From Agrobacterium tumefaciens (GTDB lineage Bacteria > Pseudomonadota > Alphaproteobacteria > Rhizobiales > Rhizobiaceae), in NCBI RefSeq assembly GCF_013337285.1, contig NZ_SUPW01000002.1:186001-250000 (forward strand): DNA of 64,000 bases, in the 5' to 3' direction. The notes below the pieces were generated by a model that saw only the letters and a list, made by a program, of their open reading frames with translations, was not told the DNA's origin and did no database searches. Made by a program: the position numbers and the translations under genes. Below are positions 26,153 through 34,313 of the stretch, piece after piece. Every line of letters begins with the position of its first letter. The stretch's first letter is position 1.

Positions 26153-26277
26153 GCTTCCTCTTGTTTACCCCAATGCGATTTTGTTATCAATATCAGAAGG
26201 TAATGGCTTTCTGCGATTACAACGGTTGGGATCGAGTTTACCGCAATTTGCTTCCTGCTGCTTCCTATGCGCTTCCT
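26153..26277. repeat. GCTTCCT direct repeats, candidate integrase arm sites
   Basis: GCTTCCT occurs at 26153-26159, 26250-26256, 26260-26266 and 26271-26277. The last three start 10 and 11 bp apart, one helical turn each. They lie between attL and the integrase start, where arm-type binding sites are expected. Confidence 0.55.
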
Positions 26278-26296
26278 GCTGCGGTGAGGTTTCGGT

Positions 26297-27562
26297 ATGT
26301 CAAAGCTCACGAAACGAACGATAGACGCTCTCCAGCCGAGGGACAAAGACTATTTCGAATGGGACGATGAACTGGCTGGCTTCGGCGTTCGCGTATGGCC
26401 GACTGGCAAGAAAACCTATGTCGCGCAGTACAGGGCAGGGAAGCAGACGAGGCGCTTCAAGATCGGCAGCCACGGCGCCCTCACAGTCGAGGAGGCCAGG
26501 AAGCAAGCCAAGACTGTCCTAGGCGATGTGGCGCGCGGGGAAGACCCGCAGCAGGACCGAGCCACACGCCGGAAGTCGCTTACTGTCAAAGACCTCTGCG
26601 ACACCTATTTCGCGGCGGCCGACAAAGGTCTGATCTTCGGGAAGCGCGGCAAGCCAAAGAAGTCGTCAACGCTGTATGTGGATAGGGGAAGGGCGAACCG
26701 TCACATAATCCCGCTTCTCGGCAACAAACTTGTGCAGGATCTGACCACCGCTGATGTCGTCAAGATGATGCGAGATGTCACCGTGGGGAAGACGGCGCTG
26801 AACGAGAAGACCGAAAAGCTACGGGGGAGGGCCATCGTGCAAGGTGGAGCCGGTACCGCATCGCAAGCCGTCACGCTCATGAGTGCAATCCTAACCTATG
26901 CGGCGTCCGAGGGAATCGTTCCTCACAATGTTGCCCGCGGCATTCAGAAACCCGCCGTAGGAAGGCGCACGCGACGGTTGACCGCTGACGAGTATTTGTC
27001 ACTCGGCAAGGCGCTGGACGCGTCACAGGGTGAGCCTTGGCAAGCGGTGGCCGGTATCAAGCTTTTCCTGCTCACGGGCTTCCGTCTCCAGGAGATAGCC
27101 GCTCTAAAATGGAGTGAAGTGGACGAGGCTGGCAGTTGCTTCAGGCTTGGTGACAGCAAGACAGGCGAGAGCGTTCGTCCAGTGGGAAGACCCGTCTTCG
27201 ACGTTCTGAAATCGCTTGAGCGCATTCCCGGCAATCCGCATGTCTTGCCGTCCCCTCGAAAAGAGGAAGGGTATTACACGGCGCTAGACACGGCTATGGA
27301 GCGCGTTACGGAAGCGGCGGGGATATCTGGCGTCACGTCCCACACTTTGCGCCACAGCTACGCCTCCGTGGCTGGCGACCTAGGGTTCACCGAGATCACG
27401 ATATCGGCTCTGCTTGGCCATGCGGCTGGGAACGTAACCCAGCGCTATGTGCATCATCTGGATACGGTATTGATAGCGGCAGCCAACAAGGTTTCAGGTG
27501 AGGTCGAGCGGATGATGACCGGCAAGTCTGCGAAGGTGATCGATTTGCCGAGGCGGGCCTAG
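26297..27562 (+). CDS. int: tyrosine integrase of the prophage
   Basis: Site-specific recombinase of 421 residues. The N-terminal DUF4102-like arm-binding domain (about 1-95, with DDELAGFGVRVWPTGKKTYV) precedes a SAM-like core-binding domain and the catalytic domain. Catalytic residues are visible: R263 in TGFRLQEIAALKW, K288, H349 and R352 in SHTLRHSYAS, H375 in LLGHAAGNVTQRYVH, and the nucleophile Y384. It lies directly beside attL. Its stop overlaps the convergent Arc-like gene by 4 bp, so mutual antisense effects are possible. It inserts and excises the prophage at the tRNA. Confidence 0.95.
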   Translation: MSKLTKRTIDALQPRDKDYFEWDDELAGFGVRVWPTGKKTYVAQYRAGKQTRRFKIGSHGALTVEEARKQAKTVLGDVARGEDPQQDRATRRKSLTVKDLCDTYFAAADKGLIFGKRGKPKKSSTLYVDRGRANRHIIPLLGNKLVQDLTTADVVKMMRDVTVGKTALNEKTEKLRGRAIVQGGAGTASQAVTLMSAILTYAASEGIVPHNVARGIQKPAVGRRTRRLTADEYLSLGKALDASQGEPWQAVAGIKLFLLTGFRLQEIAALKWSEVDEAGSCFRLGDSKTGESVRPVGRPVFDVLKSLERIPGNPHVLPSPRKEEGYYTALDTAMERVTEAAGISGVTSHTLRHSYASVAGDLGFTEITISALLGHAAGNVTQRYVHHLDTVLIAAANKVSGEVERMMTGKSAKVIDLPRRA

Positions 27563-28026
27563 TCCTTTTTGTGCTCATAAGGGATATCGTCTGGGAGGTT
27601 GAACGGGTCGTCACCCAAGTACGGCGGTTCCTCGTGGAATGGGCTTTCGTTTCTCTCTCGCCAATTGTCCATCTCAAGATCCTGCCAATACTGCAGGCGC
27701 TCATCGACCATGGATTTGAACTTGGGGTCGACGCCGTGACCTAAGTTGCGAACCGTCTCCTCAATTTCCTGAATCAGATAATCGACGCCTGCCGGGGTAT
27801 CTTTTGAGTCCTTCAGCATCGAGACCATGTTGGCCAGCTCAAGGAGCTTTTCTTCTAGCGTCACTTCAGCCGGGAAGTGTTTTTCGAGGCACCAGACTAT
27901 AGCCTCGTTCATAGACATGCCAGCTTGTTCCGCCTTCATCTTGATTCGATCTCGCATTCCAGGCGGCAAGCGCAGTTGGAACTGGTCATAGTCTTTGACC
28001 TTCGATTTTTCCCGCTTCATTTTCAA
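27559..28026 (-). CDS. Arc-family ribbon-helix-helix repressor
   Basis: 155 residues. The N-terminal 50 match the Arc domain of phage P22 type: DYDQFQLRLPPGMRDRIKMK followed by SMNEAIVWCLEKHF, with Gln/Arg in the DNA-contacting beta strand. The rest is acidic and helical, ending in a proline-rich tail, and is longer than classical Arc. It is divergent from the excisionase-like gene across 113 bp that hold a perfect palindrome (28099-28119). It is the best candidate for the lysogeny repressor, since no cI-like HTH protein was found; this role is inferred. Confidence 0.85.
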   Translation of the reverse strand: MKMKREKSKVKDYDQFQLRLPPGMRDRIKMKAEQAGMSMNEAIVWCLEKHFPAEVTLEEKLLELANMVSMLKDSKDTPAGVDYLIQEIEETVRNLGHGVDPKFKSMVDERLQYWQDLEMDNWRERNESPFHEEPPYLGDDPFNLPDDIPYEHKKD

Positions 28027-28098
28027 ATACTTCCTGCAATCATATCACATAGTGCTAGGTTGAGCTTGACCTAACCACGGTTTTACCTCTTAATACAA

Positions 28099-28119
28099 TC
28101 ATAGCACCGAATGCTATGA
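28099..28119. promoter_or_regulatory. candidate operator of the lysis-lysogeny switch
   Basis: TCATAGCA and TGCTATGA form a perfect 8-bp inverted repeat with a 5-bp spacer. A partial copy (CATAGTGCTA) lies near 28048-28057. A weak promoter-like TTGACC (28066-28071) with TAATAC (28091-28096) sits just upstream, so binding at the palindrome would block rightward transcription. Confidence 0.65.
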
Positions 28120-28139
28120 CGAATTAAGGAGAAGGTTAA

Positions 28140-28376
28140 GTGACAGTTACCACCGAACGCCCGAGGCTTCGGCGCGCAGAAGTGCCGGCCTACCTGCTCG
28201 AGAAGCACGGAATCCCGATCGCGCTCAATACTCTCAACAAGATGGCTACAGTCGGCGGCGGCCCTGCAATGAGGTACGCTGGCCGCATCCCGCTCTACGA
28301 CGTCATCGATCTGGATAAGTGGGCTGAAGAGCGCCTGTCCGGCCCTGTCTCATCGACGTCGGGTAGGGCGGCATGA
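28140..28376 (+). CDS. excisionase / AlpA-like HTH protein
   Basis: 78 residues starting with GTG at 28140 after a strong AAGGAGA. The core resembles winged-helix excisionase-type proteins: LRRAEVPAYLLEKHGIPIAL followed by TVGGGPAMRYAGRIPLYDVI and DKWAEERL. It is the first rightward gene after the operator and the start of the early operon. It may direct excision with the integrase, act as an early regulator, or both. Confidence 0.75.
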   Translation: MTVTTERPRLRRAEVPAYLLEKHGIPIALNTLNKMATVGGGPAMRYAGRIPLYDVIDLDKWAEERLSGPVSSTSGRAA

Positions 28377-28747
28377 TGGTCAACCGTAGAAAAGAAAATG
28401 GCCCGGCGAGCGTTGGCGCGCTCCCAGACCATGGCTCAATTACTCACCCCTGCATGAGGAAAGAAGAAATGAACGAGGTAACGAATACCACGGCTTCGGC
28501 CGCAACGCTAGACATAGCTGATCTGGAAAATCCGCTTGCTGATGCCACCCGCATGGCGTCGATCACCTCGCGGTTGATAGGCGACTGCCTTGGCGGTCCG
28601 AATGACGGCAACAAATATTACCTCACCAACAACCAGATCGAAGACATGCTGTTCGCCACCTACCAGACGGCTGACCTCATCAAACGCATTTACCAGACTT
28701 GGGAAGCGATCTTTGAGGCCAATCGCCGGGAAGGAGCTTCCGCATGA
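28373..28747 (+). CDS. early phage protein, unknown
   Basis: 124 residues if started at 28373 (4-bp overlap with the previous gene). An internal ATG at 28469, preceded by AGGAAAG, would give about 92 residues and leave a hairpin-prone leader (GAGCG/CGCTC near 28407-28424) untranslated. The body is helical, with LGGPNDGNKYYLTNNQIEDM as a distinctive stretch. No family is recognised. It heads a chain of overlapping short genes. Confidence 0.7.
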   Translation: MMVNRRKENGPASVGALPDHGSITHPCMRKEEMNEVTNTTASAATLDIADLENPLADATRMASITSRLIGDCLGGPNDGNKYYLTNNQIEDMLFATYQTADLIKRIYQTWEAIFEANRREGASA

Positions 28748-28956
28748 GCGCGCCTTCTCTCGCACAGCGCAAGCTCCTCGACATCACCGACATGATCAAC
28801 ACAGTCAAATACCTCAATGGTGCGCTCTTCATGGCCTGCGGTGACGTTGCCGATCATCAGAAGACAAACGCTCTCCAAGCGGTCTGTGATGAAGTCGAGG
28901 CGCGCATCTTGATTATCGTGGATCGAATTGAAGAGCTTCGGGAGGAACTGGCATGA
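28744..28956 (+). CDS. early phage protein, small helical, unknown
   Basis: 70 residues, overlapping both neighbours by 4 bp (ATGA). Helical and acidic, with LLDITDMINTVKYLNGALF and a C-terminal amphipathic helix RIEELREELA. No motif is recognised. The coupling pattern supports translation. Confidence 0.7.
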   Translation: MSAPSLAQRKLLDITDMINTVKYLNGALFMACGDVADHQKTNALQAVCDEVEARILIIVDRIEELREELA

Positions 28957-29423
28957 GCAAGTTCGTCATCGAAAAGAGCGATTGCCTCGATTCCGCCGCC
29001 CGCAATCTGAACGACCTTTTGGATGTCATTTGCCAAATTCAATTCGAGTGCGGCCCTGATCAGGCCGACCGGCGCGTCGACAGCCTCCTCTGGATTGCCC
29101 GCGACATGTCCGAGGGCATTGTGGACCGGACGAGCAATAGGTCAGCGCAGCCTGCCACGGCCGACATCATCGAAGGTATCTCCGACGTTGCTGGTGCGGA
29201 AATCGAACTTCTTTCCGAAATCATGGCCCTGACAGCAAAGTTTCAGCGTCGGCGGCAAGCCACCCCGATCGAGAAAGCCGCCATGTGGCTGTCAGAGCAA
29301 CCGCAAGACCTGCCGAACAAGCTGGCCATGCTCCAGAACATTTTCAGCCTGACGGCGGCGCAAGCAGCCCAGACACTCACCTTGGCGAACCAGTACCGCC
29401 AGAACCGGAGGGCGTTCGGTTGA
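28953..29423 (+). CDS. early phage protein, unknown
   Basis: 156 residues, starting in a 4-bp overlap with the previous gene. Helical throughout. The C-terminal third (TPIEKAAMWLSEQPQDLPNK, then LAMLQNIFSLTAAQAAQTLT) has the layout of a short HTH or sigma-like segment, but this is weak. No catalytic motif is visible. Confidence 0.7.
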   Translation: MSKFVIEKSDCLDSAARNLNDLLDVICQIQFECGPDQADRRVDSLLWIARDMSEGIVDRTSNRSAQPATADIIEGISDVAGAEIELLSEIMALTAKFQRRRQATPIEKAAMWLSEQPQDLPNKLAMLQNIFSLTAAQAAQTLTLANQYRQNRRAFG

Positions 29424-30253
29424 AGGCAATCCACAAGTCGAACCGTGATGGCTCCGAGCGCGTAATGCTCGGTAAAGTCATCTGGAAGGAGAAGCCGGCG
29501 CACAAGAAGGCGCACAGGCTGGATTGGCAACACTCGAAAGAGTTTCAGCGTTTGCGGGAAATTGAGAAGGTTATCCGCCACCGACACGGCGGTATGATCC
29601 CAGATCCGGTTGGGACGGACGATTTTGATCTGTGCATCTCATATCTTCGGGCTGTCGCTCTCACGCCACGTTCGCAGGATGTGGCCTCATGGTGCTCAAA
29701 GTGGGCGCCTTGGATCGATACCGTCACGCTGCAAACGCTATCGGCGCTTGGTTTTAATCGTCGGTGGATGATCAAGGCCGATGCTGTCGCAAAGATGCTT
29801 CTCGTCACCATGGAAGAAAGATCGAAGCTCGGGCTCCGGACTATAGGCGCCTGCGATATGGACCGGGAGGAGAGAAACAGGACTGCCAAGGCGGCCAAAC
29901 AAGAACGCGATCGTAACAGACAGGAACAGAAGCGCAGAGCTGAAGGTCGAGCGGATCGCAAGTCCTACGAGGCGGCATCACTCTCGAAGCTTCAACCGTG
30001 GTTGGCAGAAGGCATCACCCGTCGAACATGGGAACGGAGGCGTGTCGCAAGTCTATCGCGAATAGAAGAAACATGGATTGGCGACACACTTGCGTCAAAG
30101 CCAGAAAATCAACAGGTGGTACAACAATCTCGGTCGGGACAAGCTCGCGCAGCGGGGTTGTCTGTGGGTCTGGGGGATCATCCCCCAGCGGGGTTCCAAG
30201 GGGCAGCGCCCCATGGGAAGGGCGACGGTTCCCGAAATGGGAGGGCGGCTTGA
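29420..30253 (+). CDS. putative phage DNA-binding protein, possible replication factor
   Basis: About 277 residues from TTG 29420, supported by GGAGGG 7 bp upstream and a TTGA overlap with the previous stop; the frame without that start runs back to 29285. A helical N-terminal half is followed by a highly basic stretch (about residues 150-185) and a C-terminal HTH-like segment, LQPWLAEGITRRTWERRR, reminiscent of DNA-binding ends of rhizobial phage and plasmid proteins. No polymerase, helicase or primase is visible in this phage, so a replication-initiator or transcription role is conceivable. The 3' end is written over two GC-rich hairpins. Confidence 0.65.
   Translation: MKAIHKSNRDGSERVMLGKVIWKEKPAHKKAHRLDWQHSKEFQRLREIEKVIRHRHGGMIPDPVGTDDFDLCISYLRAVALTPRSQDVASWCSKWAPWIDTVTLQTLSALGFNRRWMIKADAVAKMLLVTMEERSKLGLRTIGACDMDREERNRTAKAAKQERDRNRQEQKRRAEGRADRKSYEAASLSKLQPWLAEGITRRTWERRRVASLSRIEETWIGDTLASKPENQQVVQQSRSGQARAAGLSVGLGDHPPAGFQGAAPHGKGDGSRNGRAA
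30170..30212. repeat. two adjacent GC-rich hairpins at the 3' end of an early gene
   Basis: CTGGGGGAT and ATCCCCCAG (30170-30188) are perfect 9-bp arms around one base. GGGGC and GCCCC (30200-30212) form a second hairpin. They lie inside the C-terminal codons of the preceding protein, where the encoded residues look non-conserved (Gly/Pro/Ser-rich). Confidence 0.55.
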
Positions 30254-30528
30254 TGGAAACGGCTCAAACCGCGAAAATCATTCCTTTCCCCGTTGATCAC
30301 GAAGTCCTGTTCATCAGGGAGACGGCCCGCATTCTCATGATCCGTCAGGGCGCAGCTGCTGAGCGATTTTGGCAGATGACCTGCCGGCGGCTTTACGCTC
30401 GCCTTCAGGTTCAAGGAATGGCGTATGCGGACATCGACCGAGAAGTGAAAAGTTTTTCCGCAGCTGTGTTCGCGCAGATAGACCGCGTGAATGCCCTTCA
30501 ACATCACAATCCCAGAGGTGCAGCATGA
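30253..30528 (+). CDS. DUF6074-like phage protein
   Basis: 91 residues from ATG 30253, which overlaps the previous stop (TGATG); the frame opens at 29998 but the earlier part covers the hairpins. It begins METAQTAKIIPFPVDHEVLF and has RETARILMIRQGAAAERFWQ and a late DIDREVKSFSAAVF, a layout typical of the DUF6074 family common in rhizobial prophages. Function unknown. Confidence 0.75.
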   Translation: METAQTAKIIPFPVDHEVLFIRETARILMIRQGAAAERFWQMTCRRLYARLQVQGMAYADIDREVKSFSAAVFAQIDRVNALQHHNPRGAA

Positions 30529-30821
30529 TCCTGCGCCCGATCTGCGATTATTTGGATTCCGATGGCCGTCGCTTCGTGTTTACCGGCTTCGGTGCATCAA
30601 ACGGCCTTGCTTATGGCCTGGCTCTTGATCCCCGCCCCAAACGCTGGCGCCATAAACGAGCCGCCTATGACCAGACCCTTGGCGACGTGATGGGTCAGAA
30701 TGCCGTCCTGATCTGCCCTTGGCCTGCAAACGACTGGCACATCGTATCCTTCTTCAAATTTTCCCCAGATGAAAACCGCACCGGCTTCAAATGCCGGGTT
30801 TATGGAGAACTCATCGCATGA
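30525..30821 (+). CDS. early phage protein, unknown
   Basis: 98 residues from ATG 30525 (4-bp overlap with the preceding gene). Beta-rich composition with many Trp/Tyr/Phe: DSDGRRFVFTGFGASNGLAY and PWPANDWHIVSFFKF. No family recognised. It is the third of a run of six genes joined by ATGA-type overlaps or near-overlaps. Confidence 0.7.
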   Translation: MILRPICDYLDSDGRRFVFTGFGASNGLAYGLALDPRPKRWRHKRAAYDQTLGDVMGQNAVLICPWPANDWHIVSFFKFSPDENRTGFKCRVYGELIA

Positions 30822-31258
30822 GCAGCCTTGTACCTATCGAACCTGGCCAGTGGGTTCTCTCGTTCCACCAGCCCTACGGCCTATACGACGGCAAGACGAT
30901 GGAAAGTCGCCTCGAAGAAATGGCTTTCCGGCATTGGATGGACGGTACCAGCGCCGACGAAATGTTTTTCGTCATGCAGGTGCAGAAGTTTATGCCGAAC
31001 ACCTTCACGGTGTCGGGAAGTGGCCGGTACATCAGCGAGGGCGAACGCCTCTATCGGTTCAATGTCGTCGCCGCTCTGAAAACGAGAGAGGCAGCGCTTG
31101 CCCTGCGCGATAAGCTTTTCGGCATTGGCGAAGATGTTGGCGACCGCATCGAAAAGGAAATGTATCGCCGCATCGAGAAGTTTTCCGAACGCGAGCAAGC
31201 CAAGGGCCTGAAGCGTGTTCACCGATGCCTGCCGGAATTCTTCGGGAGGTGCAAATGA
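30818..31258 (+). CDS. early phage protein, unknown
   Basis: 146 residues from ATG 30818 (ATGA overlap). The first half is beta-rich (EPGQWVLSFHQPYGLYDGKT) and the second a charged helix (REAALALRDKLFGIGEDVGD, then RIEKEMYRRIEKFSEREQAK). The latter could form a coiled coil. No family is recognised. Confidence 0.7.
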   Translation: MSSLVPIEPGQWVLSFHQPYGLYDGKTMESRLEEMAFRHWMDGTSADEMFFVMQVQKFMPNTFTVSGSGRYISEGERLYRFNVVAALKTREAALALRDKLFGIGEDVGDRIEKEMYRRIEKFSEREQAKGLKRVHRCLPEFFGRCK

Positions 31259-31713
31259 CCGTCACCAGCCTCAACCCAGAACATCGATTTGATGTCGCCC
31301 TTGTCCGCAACGCTGCAGCCGACTTGCGGCCAATGCTGGTGTCTGTCCGCAACAAGGCATTCGCCACGCAGCACCTTGTCCAAGGCGCGAAAAGCCTCGG
31401 CAGCATCGTCTTGTACTATGCGAAATGGCTAGGCGTCTGGCACCAGTCAGGGCTTGAAATGACTTGGGCCATGCATTTCAGCGGACGGCAGTTTCCCAAC
31501 GGCCGGCACGCTGTTGCAGCGCTGCAAATCAAGACCGAGATAGCCGCTGTTACATCGCTCGTAGCTGGGAAAACCCACTGGATCGCCATTCCCAACGCCG
31601 AGAACACGCGCCGGTCGCTGATAACCAATCTTCTGAAAACCATCAACGCCTTGGACGCCGCGATTGAAGCTTGCGCCGTTCTCGAAGGCCACACCACGAA
31701 CAAGGAAGCCTGA
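31255..31713 (+). CDS. early phage protein, unknown
   Basis: 152 residues from ATG 31255, overlapping the previous gene by 4 bp. Helical, with TRRSLITNLLKTINALDAAI near the end. No membrane span, signal or motif. Its function is not recognised. Confidence 0.68.
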   Translation: MTVTSLNPEHRFDVALVRNAAADLRPMLVSVRNKAFATQHLVQGAKSLGSIVLYYAKWLGVWHQSGLEMTWAMHFSGRQFPNGRHAVAALQIKTEIAAVTSLVAGKTHWIAIPNAENTRRSLITNLLKTINALDAAIEACAVLEGHTTNKEA

Positions 31714-31714
31714 A

Positions 31715-32254
31715 ATGACACCAGAACGCTACGAAGAACTGAAGAATTACATCCGCGAAACGATCAGCGTCGATATGGCTCCTGAAGCCATGCAAAAGGC
31801 GTTCATGGAACGCTTCGGCAAGGAGAAATTCACGGATATCGAAAAGGCGATGGCTGAGGTCAACGCCGAACTGGAAACCGAGCGCGGCAAGCCCGCTATG
31901 GTTTTGCTTCCTGAAGGTTTCGATCTGATGGATTTGCCGGCTGGATCCTACAAGGGGTCGCTGACCGTCATCGACCAGGGCATTATCAAATGCGTTTCGG
32001 AAACGCTGAAGCGTCTTTCCGAAGGCTTCGATAAAGAGGCCAGGTGGTTTGCCAAGGAGGTGCAGGAAGCGAAAGACGGCGACTACGACGAGTCCGACAA
32101 GGACTTTTACTCTCTGCTGCCATTTCGCAAGAACGCCGACCTTCACCTGTCGAACCTTGAGCGCGGCGCTGAGATGATTTCCCAGATAGTCGCCCAGCTG
32201 ACGCTGATTGGTGAGCAATTCAATATTCCCGAAAAGACGGAGGATGCAGAATGA
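31715..32254 (+). CDS. early phage protein, unknown, acidic helical
   Basis: 179 residues from ATG 31715 (one base after the previous stop); an upstream start at 31664 would overlap more. Charged helical segments dominate, for example MAPEAMQKAFMERFGKEKFT and NADLHLSNLERGAEMISQIV. No family recognised. Confidence 0.68.
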   Translation: MTPERYEELKNYIRETISVDMAPEAMQKAFMERFGKEKFTDIEKAMAEVNAELETERGKPAMVLLPEGFDLMDLPAGSYKGSLTVIDQGIIKCVSETLKRLSEGFDKEARWFAKEVQEAKDGDYDESDKDFYSLLPFRKNADLHLSNLERGAEMISQIVAQLTLIGEQFNIPEKTEDAE

Positions 32255-32472
32255 GCGCCACTGTCACGAAGCTACCAACAGCATCAAGTTCGTTCTACGA
32301 GTTCCGCCAGAAGCGATCCGGCTTCTGGGTTGGTGATCTCGTCACGCCGTCGGTGCCGCGCGCCCTGCGCACGACGCTAGTCAGCGGGCATGATCGTGAT
32401 GCAGTTCTTGAAAGCATCAAGGATTCTGCCACGAGAACCCATCGCCCCCTCAAAATCAAAAAGGGGGCATGA
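32251..32472 (+). CDS. early phage protein, small, unknown
   Basis: 73 residues, overlapping its neighbours by 4 bp at both ends. Basic (SFYEFRQKRSGFWVGDLVTP, C-terminal HRPLKIKKGA). It may bind nucleic acid, but there is no motif to show it. Confidence 0.65.
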   Translation: MSATVTKLPTASSSFYEFRQKRSGFWVGDLVTPSVPRALRTTLVSGHDRDAVLESIKDSATRTHRPLKIKKGA

Positions 32473-32789
32473 TGAGCAAAGATCAACGACCAATCATAAA
32501 CAAAGAATGGGATGAGGCTTTCGAGCTTGTTTATCAGCGCGGCTTTTCGGCTGGCCTGAAACAGGCTGCTGAAATTGCGGATGCTTTTGCAGAAGAAAAC
32601 TTCTCCATGGCACACGATACCATCATGCTTGATCCGGTGATTGGCAGGCGTGGCGAAACCGTGACGGCGGCCGACTTCGAAAAAAGCGAATCCCTCATGA
32701 TCGACGGCTGCGTGCACTCATCGATGGCGCACGCGTCCCAGAACATTGCCGAAGCGATCCGGACGAAGGCGAAGGAGATTTCGCCATGA
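32469..32789 (+). CDS. early phage protein, unknown
   Basis: 106 residues, coupled by 4-bp overlaps. Helical, with AFELVYQRGFSAGLKQAAEI and a C-terminal helix SQNIAEAIRTKAKEI. No family recognised. Codon use matches the neighbouring phage genes. Confidence 0.65.
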   Translation: MMSKDQRPIINKEWDEAFELVYQRGFSAGLKQAAEIADAFAEENFSMAHDTIMLDPVIGRRGETVTAADFEKSESLMIDGCVHSSMAHASQNIAEAIRTKAKEISP

Positions 32790-32995
32790 TCCTGCTCGAG
32801 ATCATCAAGACCCGCATTGCATTGTCACGTCGCGTCAAATTGCTTGAAGCGACGTTGAAAGAAACGTCGTGTCCGCGTCCGGCGAGTGGCCAGCCTTGGG
32901 ACCAGTGCGCCGGCGACTGCATTAATCTCGGGCTTTGCGGCTGCCACATTGGCTGCGCGTTGGGTGTGCAGCACAACGGGGGGAGCCAGCCATGA
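32786..32995 (+). CDS. small cysteine-rich phage protein
   Basis: 69 residues with a helical N-terminus and six cysteines (C29, C41, C45, C51, C53, C57) in the segment CPRPASGQPWDQCAGDCINL and CGCHIGC. The spacing could bind zinc. Overlaps both neighbours by 4 bp. Function unknown. Confidence 0.62.
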   Translation: MILLEIIKTRIALSRRVKLLEATLKETSCPRPASGQPWDQCAGDCINLGLCGCHIGCALGVQHNGGSQP

Positions 32996-33894
32996 CATAT
33001 ACTTTCCCGCCGTCGCTGTACCCACTGCGCGACTATCTCAAAGGCCAAGGCGCTGACACCCGCGCTTTCGTTTCCGCCCGCCAAGCTGCCTTCATGGCGC
33101 AGCAGCTGCTCGGCACGCGCGTCAAGTTCCCCGACAAGGGCGCCGACATGACATCGACGCTCATTCTCATCCAGAAGGCCGTCACGGAAAAAGGTATTGC
33201 CACCATGGCAACACCTTCAAGGGATTCGCGTGACACGAATACCCCGAAGGAAGGCAAGAAAAAAGGTAACCGTCAGTTACCGAAAGCGAAATCGAATAAG
33301 CATAACAAGGACTTCAGCCCTGAGCGTTTTTCGCAAGGCGTGCACATCTTCTGCGATGGTGCGTCAATCCCCAATCCTGGCGTCGGCGGCTGGGGCGTTG
33401 TTGTCTTCGATGACGGCGTGGAAATCGCCTCGTTGCACGGCGGGGATCCTGAAACCACGAACAACCAGATGGAACTCGCGGGCCTGCTGAACGCGATCGA
33501 GAAGGCGAAAGCACTTTCCCTCAATTTTGAGGAAAAGCCCATCACGATCTGGTGCGATAGCCAGTATTGCGTCAACGGCGTGAATGACTGGCGCCACAAG
33601 TGGAAGCGCAACGGCTGGAAGAAGAGCCCTGCGGCAACCGAGCACGTCAAGAATGTGGATCTGTGGCGGGCGATTGATGAGGCGCTGGGAGAAAGTGTCC
33701 AGCGTGCTAGACACATTGCCATCCGATGGGTGAAGGGTCACCACGGCGTTGCCGGCAATGAACGCGCCGACGAACTGGCCGAACAGGGGCGGGTTGAAGC
33801 CGAAGCGCGCGGCCGGTGCGAAGATGAACTGTCTTTGCTCGACGCTGTCGATGATCTCGACGCGCGCTTCAGGCAGATTATGGGGGCGGTGTGA
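32992..33894 (+). CDS. phage RNase HI with N-terminal extension
   Basis: 300 residues from ATG 32992 (ATGA overlap). Residues 1-110 form an unrecognised lead with a basic linker (KEGKKKGNRQLPKAKSNKHN). The RNase HI domain follows with its four acidic residues: D122 in CDGASIPNPGVGGWG, E161 in NNQMEL, D189 in WCDSQYCVNGV and D260 in GVAGNERADELA, plus HH before the last. It would cut the RNA of RNA-DNA hybrids, for example removing primers or R-loops during phage replication. The extension is longer than a plain bacterial RNase HI (about 150 residues). Confidence 0.92.
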   Translation: MTYTFPPSLYPLRDYLKGQGADTRAFVSARQAAFMAQQLLGTRVKFPDKGADMTSTLILIQKAVTEKGIATMATPSRDSRDTNTPKEGKKKGNRQLPKAKSNKHNKDFSPERFSQGVHIFCDGASIPNPGVGGWGVVVFDDGVEIASLHGGDPETTNNQMELAGLLNAIEKAKALSLNFEEKPITIWCDSQYCVNGVNDWRHKWKRNGWKKSPAATEHVKNVDLWRAIDEALGESVQRARHIAIRWVKGHHGVAGNERADELAEQGRVEAEARGRCEDELSLLDAVDDLDARFRQIMGAV

Positions 33895-34313
33895 AGCATA
33901 CCGTCAACATCTTCAAGGTGGCCCGAGAATGCGGCGTCATCCTGCGCGACTGGCGGCACCATAGCCCGACCAGCCGCAAGGGGCGCGAGTGCTTCTGCAA
34001 GCCGACGGTGCGCGAAATAGGCCAGCGCCATGGCGAGGACCATCTGCGTCTTGTCCTGATGTTGATTACCGGCAACCCGCGCAACTCAGGCGAACTCTAT
34101 GCCGATGTCATTAAAGCTGTGTCTCGGCTCCTGATCGCGAACCCGGATTTGACGCGTCGGCCGTCGCTGGTGGCTGACTTCAATCAAGTGGACCTGAGCG
34201 CCATGCGGCGTGGCGCTCGATCGATGAAATATGAAATGACCGCAAGCGACGAAATCCTTGTGGCCTTGAGAATGCATTTCGGCCTGTGGCCATATCGAGG
34301 AGCGGCAGCATGA
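33891..34313 (+). CDS. conserved-looking phage protein, unknown
   Basis: 140 residues starting in a 4-bp overlap (GTGA) with the RNase H gene. The N-terminus is basic and Cys-containing (ILRDWRHHSPTSRKGRECFC) and the middle has QRHGEDHLRLVLMLITGNPR. No catalytic motif is recognised. It precedes a DUF6362-like regulator. Confidence 0.68.
   Translation: MKHTVNIFKVARECGVILRDWRHHSPTSRKGRECFCKPTVREIGQRHGEDHLRLVLMLITGNPRNSGELYADVIKAVSRLLIANPDLTRRPSLVADFNQVDLSAMRRGARSMKYEMTASDEILVALRMHFGLWPYRGAAA

Noticed and set aside
26084..26160. A complete tRNA gene at the left end of the prophage
   Set aside because: Only the T-arm and acceptor strand are present; no 5' half or proper anticodon stem.
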